From Plasmodium brasilianum (taxonomy: Eukaryota; Apicomplexa; Aconoidasida; Haemosporida; Plasmodiidae): a stretch of 64,000 nt of DNA. The position numbers and the translations under genes are program-made. The notes under the pieces are model-generated. The model made no database searches. It saw only the letters and a program-made list of their open reading frames with translations, and was not told where the DNA came from. The stretch covers positions 124,001 through 188,000 of the forward strand of contig NC_090126.1 of NCBI RefSeq assembly GCF_023973825.1, in the 5' to 3' direction. This document shows positions 28,173 through 40,055 of the stretch, in pieces. How positions within the stretch are numbered: the first letter of the stretch is position 1; every line of letters begins with the position of its first letter.

Positions 28173-28691
28173 TTTCCTATTTCAATAAAAAATTAAAAAA
28201 AATTAAAAAAAGTTTTAAAAAAAATATTTATATAAATATATACACTTTTTTCTTTTTTTCCTTTTTTATTAGTGGCATTTTTACTTTAAATTGTACAAAC
28301 AAACTGAAAACATTACATTATTTGTAAAACCTTTTATGTAATTTTTCTGACGAGAAAATTTATTTTTAAAATAAGAAAAAAAAAAAAAAAGAATATATAC
28401 AGAAGAATTAAAGAATGATTTATTAACACAAAATAGTATATTGTTATAATTTAACATTAAGGTAGAAATAGAAGGATTTGTAAGAACAATACATTGTACT
28501 GTTGTTCTATGTATCCATCCTTTTTCTGTCTTTTTTAACAAGAAAAATAGATCTTTTCAACAAGAACACTTCTTTAATAATTTAATTAATATTTAAAGTT
28601 ATATTTTTACGTAAATTTATTAATATGCAAATCCATATTTCTAATTTTATCTTTGTAAAAAAAAAAAAAAATGAAGGCTTTATATTTACAT
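28173..28691. other. spacer between TRAg pseudogene and inverted repeat
   Basis: Contains several A- or T-runs and possibly the lost first exon of the TRAg pseudogene. I could not identify that exon. The minus-strand open frame at 28281-28541 has no motif. Confidence 0.4.
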
Positions 28692-30688
28692 TATAATAAT
28701 CATGAATAGAAAAGAAAAAAACAAAAATATAAATAACAAAAATAAAAAAATTTTAAATAATTTTACTTTTAAAAATTCTGTTAAAAATAAGTAATGACAA
28801 AAATAAATGATACATACAACAAAAATTAATAATACATGTAAACATCGAAATTTTTTTTTTTTAACTTACATTGTACAACAAAATTTAAACATTTTATAGT
28901 TTTTAATTTATTTATTTATAGACTGTTTAATGTTATACATAATTAATAAATTATAAGAATATATTTATGTTACATTTTTTTTTACTTTTCACCAGCTTTA
29001 TTTTTAAAAAGGAAAAAATAAAAATTATATAGAGTTGTCCAAGATGGTATATATATGTATATATAATTAATACATAGTTAGTTGAACATTTTATTACATT
29101 AACATTTTTTCTTTTTTTATATATATACTAATATTTATGAAAACTCATTTAAAAATTCATTTAATGATAATAAGAATATATATAATTTCCATGAGAAGCA
29201 TTTTTCTTAAGCTTGTAGGGTGTTAACACATGTTAATTATATTTTTATATATATTTATCCTTCTTTCATTTAATATGGAAACAAAAAATGTGCATTTACA
29301 AAATATACATTGAATGAATCAAATTTAAATAATTATTAAAATTGAACTAAGAACAATAAATATAATATTCATGTAAATTAATAAAATTAATTTATAAATA
29401 TAAAATATAATTCTTTTTTTTTTTTTACTACATTCTTCCATATTTTCACACTGTCATATTTATTTTCTTATTCTTTTACTAATAATGTTGTAAACAATTC
29501 TTTTAATTGGAGTATATTTATAACTTACATGAAAGGTGGGCATTATATTCTATTTATTTATAAATATATATACTCGGTTTAACTATTGAACATCTTTAAA
29601 GCATACATTTTTACTATTATTTTCTTTAATCTTTTAAAATAAATAAAAAAAATGGAATAAATATAGGCGAATAAATGCAAAAGGAATTTGTACCATTTTT
29701 TATATTCATTAATCATGACCGTTTCAAGAACTTTAAGGAATGTTTATATATAATATATATGTTGTTTATTGTCTTAATTATTTCGTATTTATATTTTTTT
29801 ATGGAATATTAAGAAATAAGTTTTAAGAAAGGAAAAATTATTCAATTATATACTTTGTATAATAATTCTTATTAAACTAATATTGCTTGACATCTTTTTT
29901 AAAGATAATAAATAATAATATTTTTATTTATATAATAGAAAAATAATGAATTATGTATAATGATAAAAATGTTACATGTTCATGAAACAAAGTTAAGAAT
30001 TATTTTATGGTCATCATTATATATATATAAAGAATAAATAACAAGATAAAAAAATTATTATCTATGAAAATTCGAGTAAGGTAAAATTTTTTAGAACTTA
30101 CAAAAAAATATATAATTACATATTAATAGAAAATATATTAAATAGAACAATTATTACATAATCGTTGCATAAAATAACTATTCGTAATTATTTATGCAAT
30201 TTTCATTAACCATAGGATTTTTTTAATGACATAACATTTTTTGAAAATCTTTTAATGTATTAAGTGTAATAGTTGTGTTATATTTCAGAAATTATCTAAT
30301 TATAAATATAATTATAAAGTTATCACTTAAAAAAAAAAGGATTATGTAATATAATCTTATCTTAGAAAAGCGAACAAACGTAATATAATACTAAGGTATT
30401 TCAGATGGTGAATATAGGTGTTTTGCAAAAAACAAAAAAAGAAAAGTATTATGGTAATATACCAATTACTTTACACTTTTGTTTGCGAATTATTTTATAA
30501 GAAAAAAAAAAAAAAGATTTAATTTTGGATACACCATGTATGTTTTAGTATCAAAATAAAGGTTAACCATTAAATTAGAAGTATAATCTTATATAATATA
30601 GGTATTATATACATTTTTATCAAGAATTAATTATTAGATTAAAATTATTAGATGATGTAATAAATCATTATTTTTTTTCTATTATTAA

Positions 30689-30693
<5 letters not shown>

Positions 30694-30722
<29 letters not shown>
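30694..30722. repeat. (TA)n microsatellite, left arm
   Basis: A (TA)n run of about 29 bases with an equal-length mirror at 44836-44864 in the right arm. Microsatellites of this type mutate fast, so equal length in both arms supports very recent common origin or copying. Confidence 0.85.
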
Positions 30723-30725
<3 letters not shown>

Positions 30726-30998
30726 TTTTTCTTATATCTTTTTACACCGAAAAACTTTTGCTTCGAATAAGTGTTTAGTAATAATGTTACAAAACAAACG
30801 TTTATATTTTTCTATGTAATATAATATCCTTTCTCTTTGGTTTTCTCATTTCCTCTTAATAAGTTACTTTGTAAAGAGCGTATCCTTATAATTAAAAATC
30901 TATGAAAACATAATATATTTCTTAATTATTTTATTTTATGGCACTTTGGTAAAGAGATATATACTTTTGAATATAAATTTATTTCCCCTCTTTAATCT

Positions 30999-31735
30999 TC
31001 AAACTAAGCTAATTTATGCTAATCTATATGTAAGCTAATTATTCCTTTTTATTTTATAAAGAAATTCTTTTGATCAATAATCCATTTTAGCTATTTATTC
31101 CTTTTATTGTTCATGAATGTACAAACCTTAAAGTGTAGTTAATTCAATTATTCCCCCTTTTCCATATTAATCTATTCCTTCCATTTGAACAATTTCCACC
31201 TTTCTGTTATATATATATATATATATATATAACCCTTCTACTAATGTGTTAAGATTCAATATTACCAAGTAAAAACCTATTTTATATATCTATTTTCTTT
31301 CTAGGCATTTTATGATTATGCCACTTTTCCAATGAATTCATTTTTTCAAATATGCTGCATTCTAAAATAGTGCTTTCCTATTAATTGAATATTCTTATTC
31401 TATTATTATCCAATCTTCCTATTGAGAATAATATCATGGTAGTGATGTTCTTAATGTAGAAGATTTATATTCATTGGGCATATATTTCTTATAACACATC
31501 CATTTACTTTCCGTTTATTTTATTCGTTATTTCCATTCCTTTTTTTTTCCTTTAACTAGTTTGTTTTTCCGAACGTTCTTTGCATCTTTGAATCTTTTAA
31601 AATTCTTCTCTAGTTTTCCCATATAAACTTCTTTTATTTATCTTTTTATTCCCCTATAGACTGAATGCATTTTTCCTAGAGCTGTTCTAATGTGGGTGGA
31701 ACATTTACTAATGGTATCATTTTCATTTCCTGATC
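30999..31735 (-). pseudogene. tryptophan-rich antigen pseudogene, left arm
   Basis: Mirror copy of 43824-44560, read on the minus strand. Exon 2 begins at 31735 after a GTTTTGACAG acceptor and gives SGNENDTISKCSTHIRTALG, then YMGKLEKNFKRFKDAKN, KEWK, SKWMCYKKYMPNEYKSSTL, EDWIII and IHWKSG. These spaced Trp residues on a Lys-rich background identify a TRAg-type gene. In-frame stops occur after GIKR, EWK, RIK, SLP, YSQ and elsewhere. A (TA)n run at 31208-31230 lies inside the Trp-rich part, with ERWKLFKWKE beyond it. No first exon was found upstream. Lesions are the same as in the right-arm copy. Confidence 0.65.
31208..31230. repeat. (TA)n run inside TRAg pseudogene, left arm
   Basis: A 23-base TA run interrupts the tryptophan-rich pseudogene. 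The mirror copy is 44329-44351, with the same length. Confidence 0.85.
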
Positions 31736-34700
31736 CTGTCAAAACGATAAAAAAAATATATGTATTATTATGTTTAAGTTGAATTATAAATTTCGATTCA
31801 TAAAGAATCAATAAAGTATTTTATATAATTTAAAATTTATTTTTTATGTCTTATAGTTGGAGAAACATAATTTAAAAAAAAATCAGAAGAAAAGAATAAA
31901 TAAAGGAACAGATATGCTTGAAATATTGTAGAACCCGTTCACTTTTGATAGTATTATAGTAACTTTTTATTTTTCATTGTAAAATTTCGAAAAAAAGTTT
32001 TCATTTATAATTATAATATAAATGATATATTCTTAATAATTTTCCTCTTTTTTTACATTTTAGTAAAGGTCAGCAGTAAATGGGAACTAGGGGTTAAAAA
32101 AAAATATTTCGTCTTGTTCTAAAAAATATTTATATAAAATTCAAAATAGAATTTATATAAGAATTTAAAGGTTCCATATTTTATCATATCCCTCGTTAAA
32201 AAAGAAAATTCATCTATATCTATAAAATAGATTATTGTAAAACAATGAAATAAACAAAATAAAATTAGAAAATAGTATGAAAAAAAAATTAAATTAGTTT
32301 TTTTATTATGACCATTCAAAAAAAAAAAAAAACATAAATATATGCAAAAAGTTAAAGAGTGTGCAAATTAAACCCTAAAAAATATTGAATTCATAAAAAA
32401 GCCAAGTTCATTTTTTTTTTTTTCAGAATTAGGTTTTGGGTTACTTTAATTTAAAAAATTTATAGACATTATATTTACTTTTATGATGTGTTTTTATTTT
32501 AACAGTAATCTTTTTTAATAGTATCCAGATTAATTTCCCCGATTTTTAGTTTTAAAAATATTTTCTTCTAAAAAAAAAAATATAATAGTTTTCTCTGCTA
32601 TAGTTATATATATATTGGTTAAAAATACATTAATTCATTACTCATTTATTTTATAATTCATTTTATGATTATTAATATTTTAATGTAAAGGTATATATTA
32701 TTTATTTTTGAACATTTTTTATTAACAATTTAATTTTATAAATTTATTTGTTTACGGAAACGTGCTATTTGTAATTATAAAAGATCTGTCTTTATTTTAT
32801 TTTCTCTTTCTTTTTTTTTTTTTTATAATTATAATTAAATTTTTTTGTATAAAATAGCCCAATTGTATTTATGTCATTTTGTCGTTTACGCAACATAAAC
32901 TAATTACAAGTTTTAAAATTATACTATTTATTAAATTTAAATTATTATTTTATTGTAAACATGTAAAATGGATATTATAACATACATAAAAAATTTCATG
33001 TAAAATTTAATATAAATAACTATTTTTACGTTTTAAGTATTTTTTTTTTTTTTTTCAATTAACAACGTTGTTAGAATAAATCTTATTTTTTTGTCCTTTT
33101 TTTGTTACCTTGTATTATTTATTTTTGCAATATTATGTAATTTGTTTAGTTAAAGGAGAATTATTTGGTATATACTTTTTTGTTTTTACAAATTAATTTT
33201 TATCGACTTTTAATATATTACTTTATTTTTTTCATTTATGTGTATTACTCTATTATTTTACTTCTTTACTTTTCGTATTTATTTATTTACATTTTTTTTT
33301 TTTTTGAATAAAATTGTTCCTATTAAGGTTTAAAAAGAAAAAAAAAAAAAAAAAAAAATTCAAAACATTGTTAAAAAATATATTTATTTTTCGTTTTCGT
33401 CTGTTTAATGTATTTAAAACAAGCAAACTAACATAAAAATTTTATTTTTTTTAGAAAAATATTAAATGTATCGTATTTTTATAATAATAAAATCATATGT
33501 ACGTTTTTTATATGTTGTTAAAATAACAAATGTGTAAAAGTAAAATTACGTAATGGTATTTAAAACAGAATGCCAATTAATTTACATTTATAGCAAAATA
33601 AAAATAAAAAAAATAATGGTACAAAAAAAAACTGTTAATAAACAAAATGGGAAAAAGGATATCGTCTCATAAAATTTTTTAAAAAAATTAAAAATGGAAT
33701 AATCGCAATTTAATGAAAATTAATATATTAAATAGAACCATTGTTGTTATATATTTTTTGTGATGATTTAATTGTTTTGTAACATTTATAACATAAAAAA
33801 AAATTTGGTGTGGATTTTTTAATGATTATATTTTTGAATAATATTTAATTAAAATAACATTATGAAAATGATAATTCTAAGCAATTATTATAAATATAAA
33901 ATAAAAACATTCAAAATATAAGTATTTTTGATATATAATTTAAGTAAAAGAAAAAAAAAAAAAAAAAAAGAGTTCCTATTATATTTATGTAATACTCTTT
34001 ATTCTAAAATAATGTATACAAAAACTGTAAAAAGTTAAAGTATTTTACAATAATATGTTGTACCCTTATATAATATATATATATATATATATATTTATTT
34101 ATTTATTTATTTTTATAAAAGGAGTTAATATAGGGTAGCTAAAAGACAAAATAAATAGCAAGCAGTAAACAAATACCAATGTCGTCACACTTGTACGTTT
34201 ACAAATTATTTTTTAGAAAAAAAAATAAGGCTATTTAGTTCATATTATTATCTATTTTGAAATGGTAAAATCATTTTTTCCATGAATAGGTACTTTTTAA
34301 AGGTAAAATAACAAATAATTCTTTATATAATAAAGTAAAAATTATTTTGTTTTATTGAATAATGATAAAACATATATTTTTATGAAGTAATTATTCTATT
34401 TTATTAAAATGTAAAATGTGCTTGGTATATTAGATGTTTTAACGTTACACAATTTCATTATAACAGTATTATATTTTTAATTTTATGTCATCTTTTCCTT
34501 TTATTTAAAAATATATTATTTTGTTCTTTAAGAATTGTATTAAAACATAAAATAATTACAAAATGAAAAAAAATAAATAATTATTTACAAACATGCTAAT
34601 TAACAAATTAATAAATCATTTAAAAGAAAAAAAATGATATTTATTTTTATGTTGTACAATGTGCATGATGTTTACCATGTTAAGATACAATGCACAATTA

Positions 34701-35498
34701 TTGTTAGTGTTATTCGCATTGATATATTAGACGTTTCACTTTTTAAATAAAATAGTACAAATGAAAAAAATGGTAGGAATAATTATAAGAATTACTTAAA
34801 TATATGACCAAGATTTAGGAGAAAAATTAATTTAATATATAAAAAAAATAAATGTACTATAAAAATTTTAATAAATAAGTAAAATGTGTTTATTATAACA
34901 ACTGATTTTGAATACATATTAATCCATCTGAAAAAAATACATATAATGTATATAAAATAAATATGTCTAAAATATTGGTTAAATTTTGAACGGTACTATC
35001 TCGAAATGAAAAACTAGCACATGTGACAAAGAAGTAGGAACAATAGTTATCTTTTTATACAAGTTGGGAAAAACAACAAATATACAATTTTTAATAATAT
35101 CCAAGTTAACAGATTACAAGAGACGAAAGATATTTGTTTAAACTTTTATAAATAAGTAATAATCGTATTGTTCGAAAAAAAGAATTTATAAAAAGATTAA
35201 AAATTCTAAATAATATAAGAATGAAAATATACGAAACTTTGTGGCAAGCTCATTATTTATTTTACAAAAAAATAAAATAAAATAATAAAGTTAAACATAA
35301 TTTAGCGAATATTAATTAGTACAATCCTAAAAATTAACGGCAACAATAAAAAGGTATGGAAATATAAAAAAACACAAAATATTTTAAATTCCAAATTTAT
35401 GGTTGCGATCCTATACATATTATGAAATCAAAAACCAAAAAAGTAATATCAAAAAGTTTAACTTATTTATAAAATAATCATATATAATTTTTTAATGT

Positions 35499-35534
<36 letters not shown>

Positions 35535-36304
35535 TAAAAAACATTATATTATGTTATGTTATTCTAATAAAGACAATGGTTGTAATTTTGTAAGTTCTAA
35601 AACAAATTAAAAATGAAAAAAATAACATTTTTATAGAACTCAAGCTACTATATTATGAAGATATGCAAATCTAACTATATTATAAAAAATAGATAATAAA
35701 TATAGTCTAATAATGAAAAATCCCTAAATGAAATTCCATTTCAATACCTAATTTTTATATTTAAGTACAAACAAAGTAATTATTTTAAAATATATTTGAT
35801 TTTCTTCAATAATTAAAGAAAGACATATATATATATATATCAATCTAGTGGATGTAAAACGCATTCTATATAATTAAAAATGGTATATTCAAAATAAATT
35901 ATTTATAATAGATATTTCCCAAATTATATTTCGTATTTTGTAACACATCTTCCATATTGTTAAATATATTTTCAATTTGTTTACCTTTTCGAATATAAAC
36001 ATCTAATATTCATATATTTTATAATTTTTTAGTGATTTTTTTTTTAATACAAATACTGTTTAAAAAGAATTTATATGGGACAAATTAATATATATAAGAC
36101 AGAAAGTGTGAGGTTTCTACTTTTTTACTTTTTCTATTATTAATTTTTATTTCCAATTTTTAATTTGCAAGTTTCCAAGTGATCTAAGATATACAAAGAG
36201 ATAGAAAATTGAAATAACTCATTCTCATTAATTATATATATCACATTAAAAAAAAACTAACTCATTTTGTAAGAATATTTTTTTTATAGTTAATATGATT
36301 TGTT
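31736..36304. other. left-arm spacer without a recognised gene
   Basis: About 4.6 kb between the decayed and the intact TRAg gene, mirrored at 39246-43823. It contains long A/T tracts (about 33338-33358, 33952-33969, 35501-35533) and a (TA)n run near 34072-34094. The 66-codon frame at 32119-32319 (minus) has its mirror at 43240-43440. It starts only at a TTG, has no acceptor or donor context, and is AT-driven, so I do not call it a gene. The 3' flank of the intact TRAg gene lies at the right end. Confidence 0.55.
35501..35533. repeat. poly(T) tract, 33 bases, differs between arms
   Basis: Left arm: AATGTAA, 33 T, then G-T-AAAAAAC. The right arm, in the same orientation, has AATGTAATGAG, 36 T, then AAAAAAC. 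This is the largest difference I found between the arms outside the centre. Confidence 0.85.
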
Positions 36305-37372
36305 TCAACTATGAACTGCGTCTACATTTATTTCGTTTTTCTGCTCTAACTCTTTTAGCCATACGTTCCATTGTTTGTCATCTATCCATATATAAGTAAA
36401 ATCTTTTTTCCATTGATTAAATTTCGGTGTCCTTTCTCTTTTCCAGTTTTCCATATCTTCTCTAATTGTGTTAGTAATTTTTTTTTCCATTTTATTAACA
36501 TTATTGAACCAACAATTTATTTTTCCGTTTTTCTCTTGTTCATTCCATACATTTTTGTCGAGTTCACACTCTCTTGTTAACAACCATTTTCTCCATTCAT
36601 TCCTTATCCAAAAATATAATGTGTATATATTATAATCCATCCATTTTTTAAATTGTTTATCCAAATGTCTCTGTCCATTATCTTTTATCCATTTAATCCA
36701 AAGTTCATCATTCCATTTTTTAGAGATCGACAAAAAGTCAGACTTATAATATGAATTTATATTTCCATTAAAATGCATCCATCTCTTTTCTAAGTATATA
36801 GTAAATTTTTTGAATTCATCATTTTTCACTGTCTTCCACCATTTTTCGTAATTCTTAACATGTTTCATGAAGGCTGATTTTTCTCTCTTAGCATTATTTA
36901 TCCACGTACTCCAGAAATTAATCTTTTCTACTGGTACATAGACACCTTGGACCGCGTCTATGAAAGAAACATCTGAACCACTGTCATCAAGGGGTTCTGC
37001 TAACTTTTCATCATGTTCATTTATCATATCTACATTTTGTTGTTGTTGTTCTTGCATATCATTATCACCGTAATTTCCTTCGTCTCCTTCAGTAAGTTGA
37101 AGTGCATCTATATCATCAATTGGTTGATCATTTTCTCCTGCATTCTAAATGTTAATTTTTAAAAAATTGAAAAAATAGTTTTTCCTTTTCAAGTTAAAAA
37201 TTAATAGATAATACGAATTTAAACCATTCTCATTTATATATATTATAATAATATATATTATATTTATATGGGATTTTTATCTTACTACAGCAGAAACATA
37301 TTTTATAAGAACATTTGGAGTTAAAATATATAAGATTCCTGATATAAAAAAGAATGCTAATATTACTCTCAT
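36305..37372 (-). CDS. tryptophan-rich antigen (TRAg), left-arm copy, intact
   Basis: The spliced product is 308 residues. Exon 1 (37286-37372) is 29 codons with a hydrophobic signal (MRVILAFFFISGILYIL). The intron is 37145-37285 (GTAAGA...TTTAG, 141 bp, phase 0). Exon 2 (36305-37144) starts NAGENDQPIDDID, an acidic region with a short Gln run (QEQQQQN). It then carries 19 Trp from NFWSTW onward, including the pairs EKWWK, LWIKW and NEWRKW. This is the TRAg C-terminal domain. The Met of the 250-codon open stretch (37055-37057) is internal; exon 1 plus 29 further exon 2 codons precede it in frame. Its exons and intron match the right-arm copy (38178-39245). The genes are head to head about 805 bp apart, so each promoter must lie in that diverged interval. 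Blood-stage surface or host-interaction roles are known for the family, not shown here. The frame at 36371-36580 on the plus strand is an antisense shadow. Confidence 0.93.
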
Positions 37373-38177
37373 TTTGGGTAAATTTTACATATAATTCTTA
37401 TTAATATATTCTGTGAATACAATATTTTTAAATAATAAAAATTTATAGTTCTTCTATATTATATTTTTGTATATATTTTAATTTAAAAAAAATATATATA
37501 GTCCTCCCTCCCCCTTTCTTATTGTTTAGATATAATGAAAGTCTAAAATTAATAAATTAAGGATATAAGTTTTTCTTTAAATATTATTTTTTATCGTAGA
37601 TTTTTTTATTTTAAATAGATTATTTTATAATTAAGTATATTTGCAAAATAGGATAATACTTATAAATAACACAAAATAAAAAAAAAAAAAATTTAAATAA
37701 AAATTAAAAAAAAATAATAATAAAAAGAAAAAGAAAAATATAAAAAAAAAACATAATAAAAAAAAAATTTACAAACAATTTAATTTATAAAAAAATTTAA
37801 TACTAATATATATATTTTATTAATCTCAATTTTTTGTGAATTTTTTTTTTTTGTTTTTTTTTTCTCTTTTATTTCATGTTCATTATAAATATTATCCTAT
37901 TCTGCAAATATACTTAATTATAAAATAATTTATTTTAGATAAAAAAATTTACAATACAAAATAATATTTAAAGAAAAACGGTGATCCTTAATTTATTAAA
38001 TTTTTTTTTTCAATTAGAGATTTTCATTATTTCTAAATAAATAAAAGGGAGACTATTTTTTTTTTAAATTAAAATATATACAAAAATATAATATAGAAGA
38101 GCTATAAATTTTTATTATTTAAAAATATTATATTCACAGAATATATTATCAAGAATTATATGTAAATTTTACCCAAA
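37373..38177. promoter_or_regulatory. divergent intergenic region between twin TRAg genes
   Basis: 805 bp separate the start codons of the two identical, divergently transcribed TRAg genes, so both promoters should be here. The two halves are reverse-complement related but clearly diverged. For example, 37501-37520 is C-rich (GTCCTCCCTCCCCCTTTC), while its partner reads shorter and T-richer (GTCTCCCTTTTATT). An insertion of about 10 A/T lies near 38010. The shared element TTAATAAATTAAGGAT appears in both halves. The middle (about 37680-37860) is A-rich on the left and T-rich on the right. No TATA box or known motif can be assigned with confidence in this composition. Confidence 0.6.
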
Positions 38178-39245
38178 ATGAGAGTAATATTAGCATTCTT
38201 TTTTATATCAGGAATCTTATATATTTTAACTCCAAATGTTCTTATAAAATATGTTTCTGCTGTAGTAAGATAAAAATCCCATATAAATATAATATATATT
38301 ATTATAATATATATAAATGAGAATGGTTTAAATTCGTATTATCTATTAATTTTTAACTTGAAAAGGAAAAACTATTTTTTCAATTTTTTAAAAATTAACA
38401 TTTAGAATGCAGGAGAAAATGATCAACCAATTGATGATATAGATGCACTTCAACTTACTGAAGGAGACGAAGGAAATTACGGTGATAATGATATGCAAGA
38501 ACAACAACAACAAAATGTAGATATGATAAATGAACATGATGAAAAGTTAGCAGAACCCCTTGATGACAGTGGTTCAGATGTTTCTTTCATAGACGCGGTC
38601 CAAGGTGTCTATGTACCAGTAGAAAAGATTAATTTCTGGAGTACGTGGATAAATAATGCTAAGAGAGAAAAATCAGCCTTCATGAAACATGTTAAGAATT
38701 ACGAAAAATGGTGGAAGACAGTGAAAAATGATGAATTCAAAAAATTTACTATATACTTAGAAAAGAGATGGATGCATTTTAATGGAAATATAAATTCATA
38801 TTATAAGTCTGACTTTTTGTCGATCTCTAAAAAATGGAATGATGAACTTTGGATTAAATGGATAAAAGATAATGGACAGAGACATTTGGATAAACAATTT
38901 AAAAAATGGATGGATTATAATATATACACATTATATTTTTGGATAAGGAATGAATGGAGAAAATGGTTGTTAACAAGAGAGTGTGAACTCGACAAAAATG
39001 TATGGAATGAACAAGAGAAAAACGGAAAAATAAATTGTTGGTTCAATAATGTTAATAAAATGGAAAAAAAAATTACTAACACAATTAGAGAAGATATGGA
39101 AAACTGGAAAAGAGAAAGGACACCGAAATTTAATCAATGGAAAAAAGATTTTACTTATATATGGATAGATGACAAACAATGGAACGTATGGCTAAAAGAG
39201 TTAGAGCAGAAAAACGAAATAAATGTAGACGCAGTTCATAGTTGA
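38178..39245 (+). CDS. tryptophan-rich antigen (TRAg), right-arm copy, intact
   Basis: Exon 1 38178-38264 (29 codons, hydrophobic signal), intron 38265-38405 (GTAAGA...TTTAG, 141 bp), exon 2 38406-39245; 308 residues. The C-terminal 250 residues are identical to those encoded at 36305-37057, and the first exon and intron also match by eye, so the two genes would make the same protein. Domain order: signal segment (residues 1-29), acidic Asp/Glu/Gln-rich linker (about 30-90), Trp-rich Lys/Glu domain (about 100-300) with 19 Trp, then a short tail (NEINVDAVHS). The antisense frame at 38970-39179 is a shadow. Exon 1 length equals that of the TRAg gene at 15356 (87 nt), although the signal sequences differ. 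If both copies are real, dosage is doubled; regulation may differ because the upstream sequences differ. Confidence 0.93.
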
Positions 39246-40008
39246 AACAAATCATATTAACTATAAAAAAAATATTCTTACAAAATGAGTTAGTTTTTTT
39301 TTAATGTGATATATATAATTAATGAGAATGAGTTATTTCAATTTTCTATCTCTTTGTATATCTTAGATCACTTGGAAACTTGCAAATTAAAAATTGGAAA
39401 TAAAAATTAATAATAGAAAAAGTAAAAAAGTAGAAACCTCACACTTTCTGTCTTATATATATTAATTTGTCCCATATAAATTCTTTTTAAACAGTATTTG
39501 TATTAAAAAAAAAATCACTAAAAAATTATAAAATATATGAATATTAGATGTTTATATTCGAAAAGGTAAACAAATTGAAAATATATTTAACAATATGGAA
39601 GATGTGTTACAAAATACGAAATATAATTTGGGAAATATCTATTATAAATAATTTATTTTGAATATACCATTTTTAATTATATAGAATGCGTTTTACATCC
39701 ACTAGATTGATATATATATATATATATGTCTTTCTTTAATTATTGAAGAAAATCAAATATATTTTAAAATAATTACTTTGTTTGTACTTAAATATAAAAA
39801 TTAGGTATTGAAATGGAATTTCATTTAGGGATTTTTCATTATTAGACTATATTTATTATCTATTTTTTATAATATAGTTAGATTTGCATATCTTCATAAT
39901 ATAGTAGCTTGAGTTCTATAAAAATGTTATTTTTTTCATTTTTAATTTGTTTTAGAACTTACAAAATTACAACCATTGTCTTTATTAGAATAACATAACA
40001 TAATATAA

Positions 40009-40055
<47 letters not shown>

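Noticed and set aside
27942..28196. Ser/Phe-rich 84-codon open frame on the plus strand
   Set aside because: Antisense of the acidic N-terminal region of the large TRAg pseudogene; it contains none of its own motifs.
32119..32319. 66-codon hydrophobic open frame (minus), mirrored at 43240-43440
   Set aside because: It starts only at TTG, is Phe/Ile/Tyr-rich as expected from T-rich DNA, and has no splice context. Its occurrence twice is explained by the palindrome.
36371..36580. Open frame on the plus strand, mirrored at 38970-39179
   Set aside because: Antisense of the Trp-rich exon; the real coding frame is on the other strand.
37373..38177. Palindrome as a pure missed-adapter read artefact
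   Set aside because: Such an artefact would be perfectly symmetric up to the axis. Here the centre is diverged by substitutions and indels, so some real inverted pair must exist, although errors in the arms remain possible.
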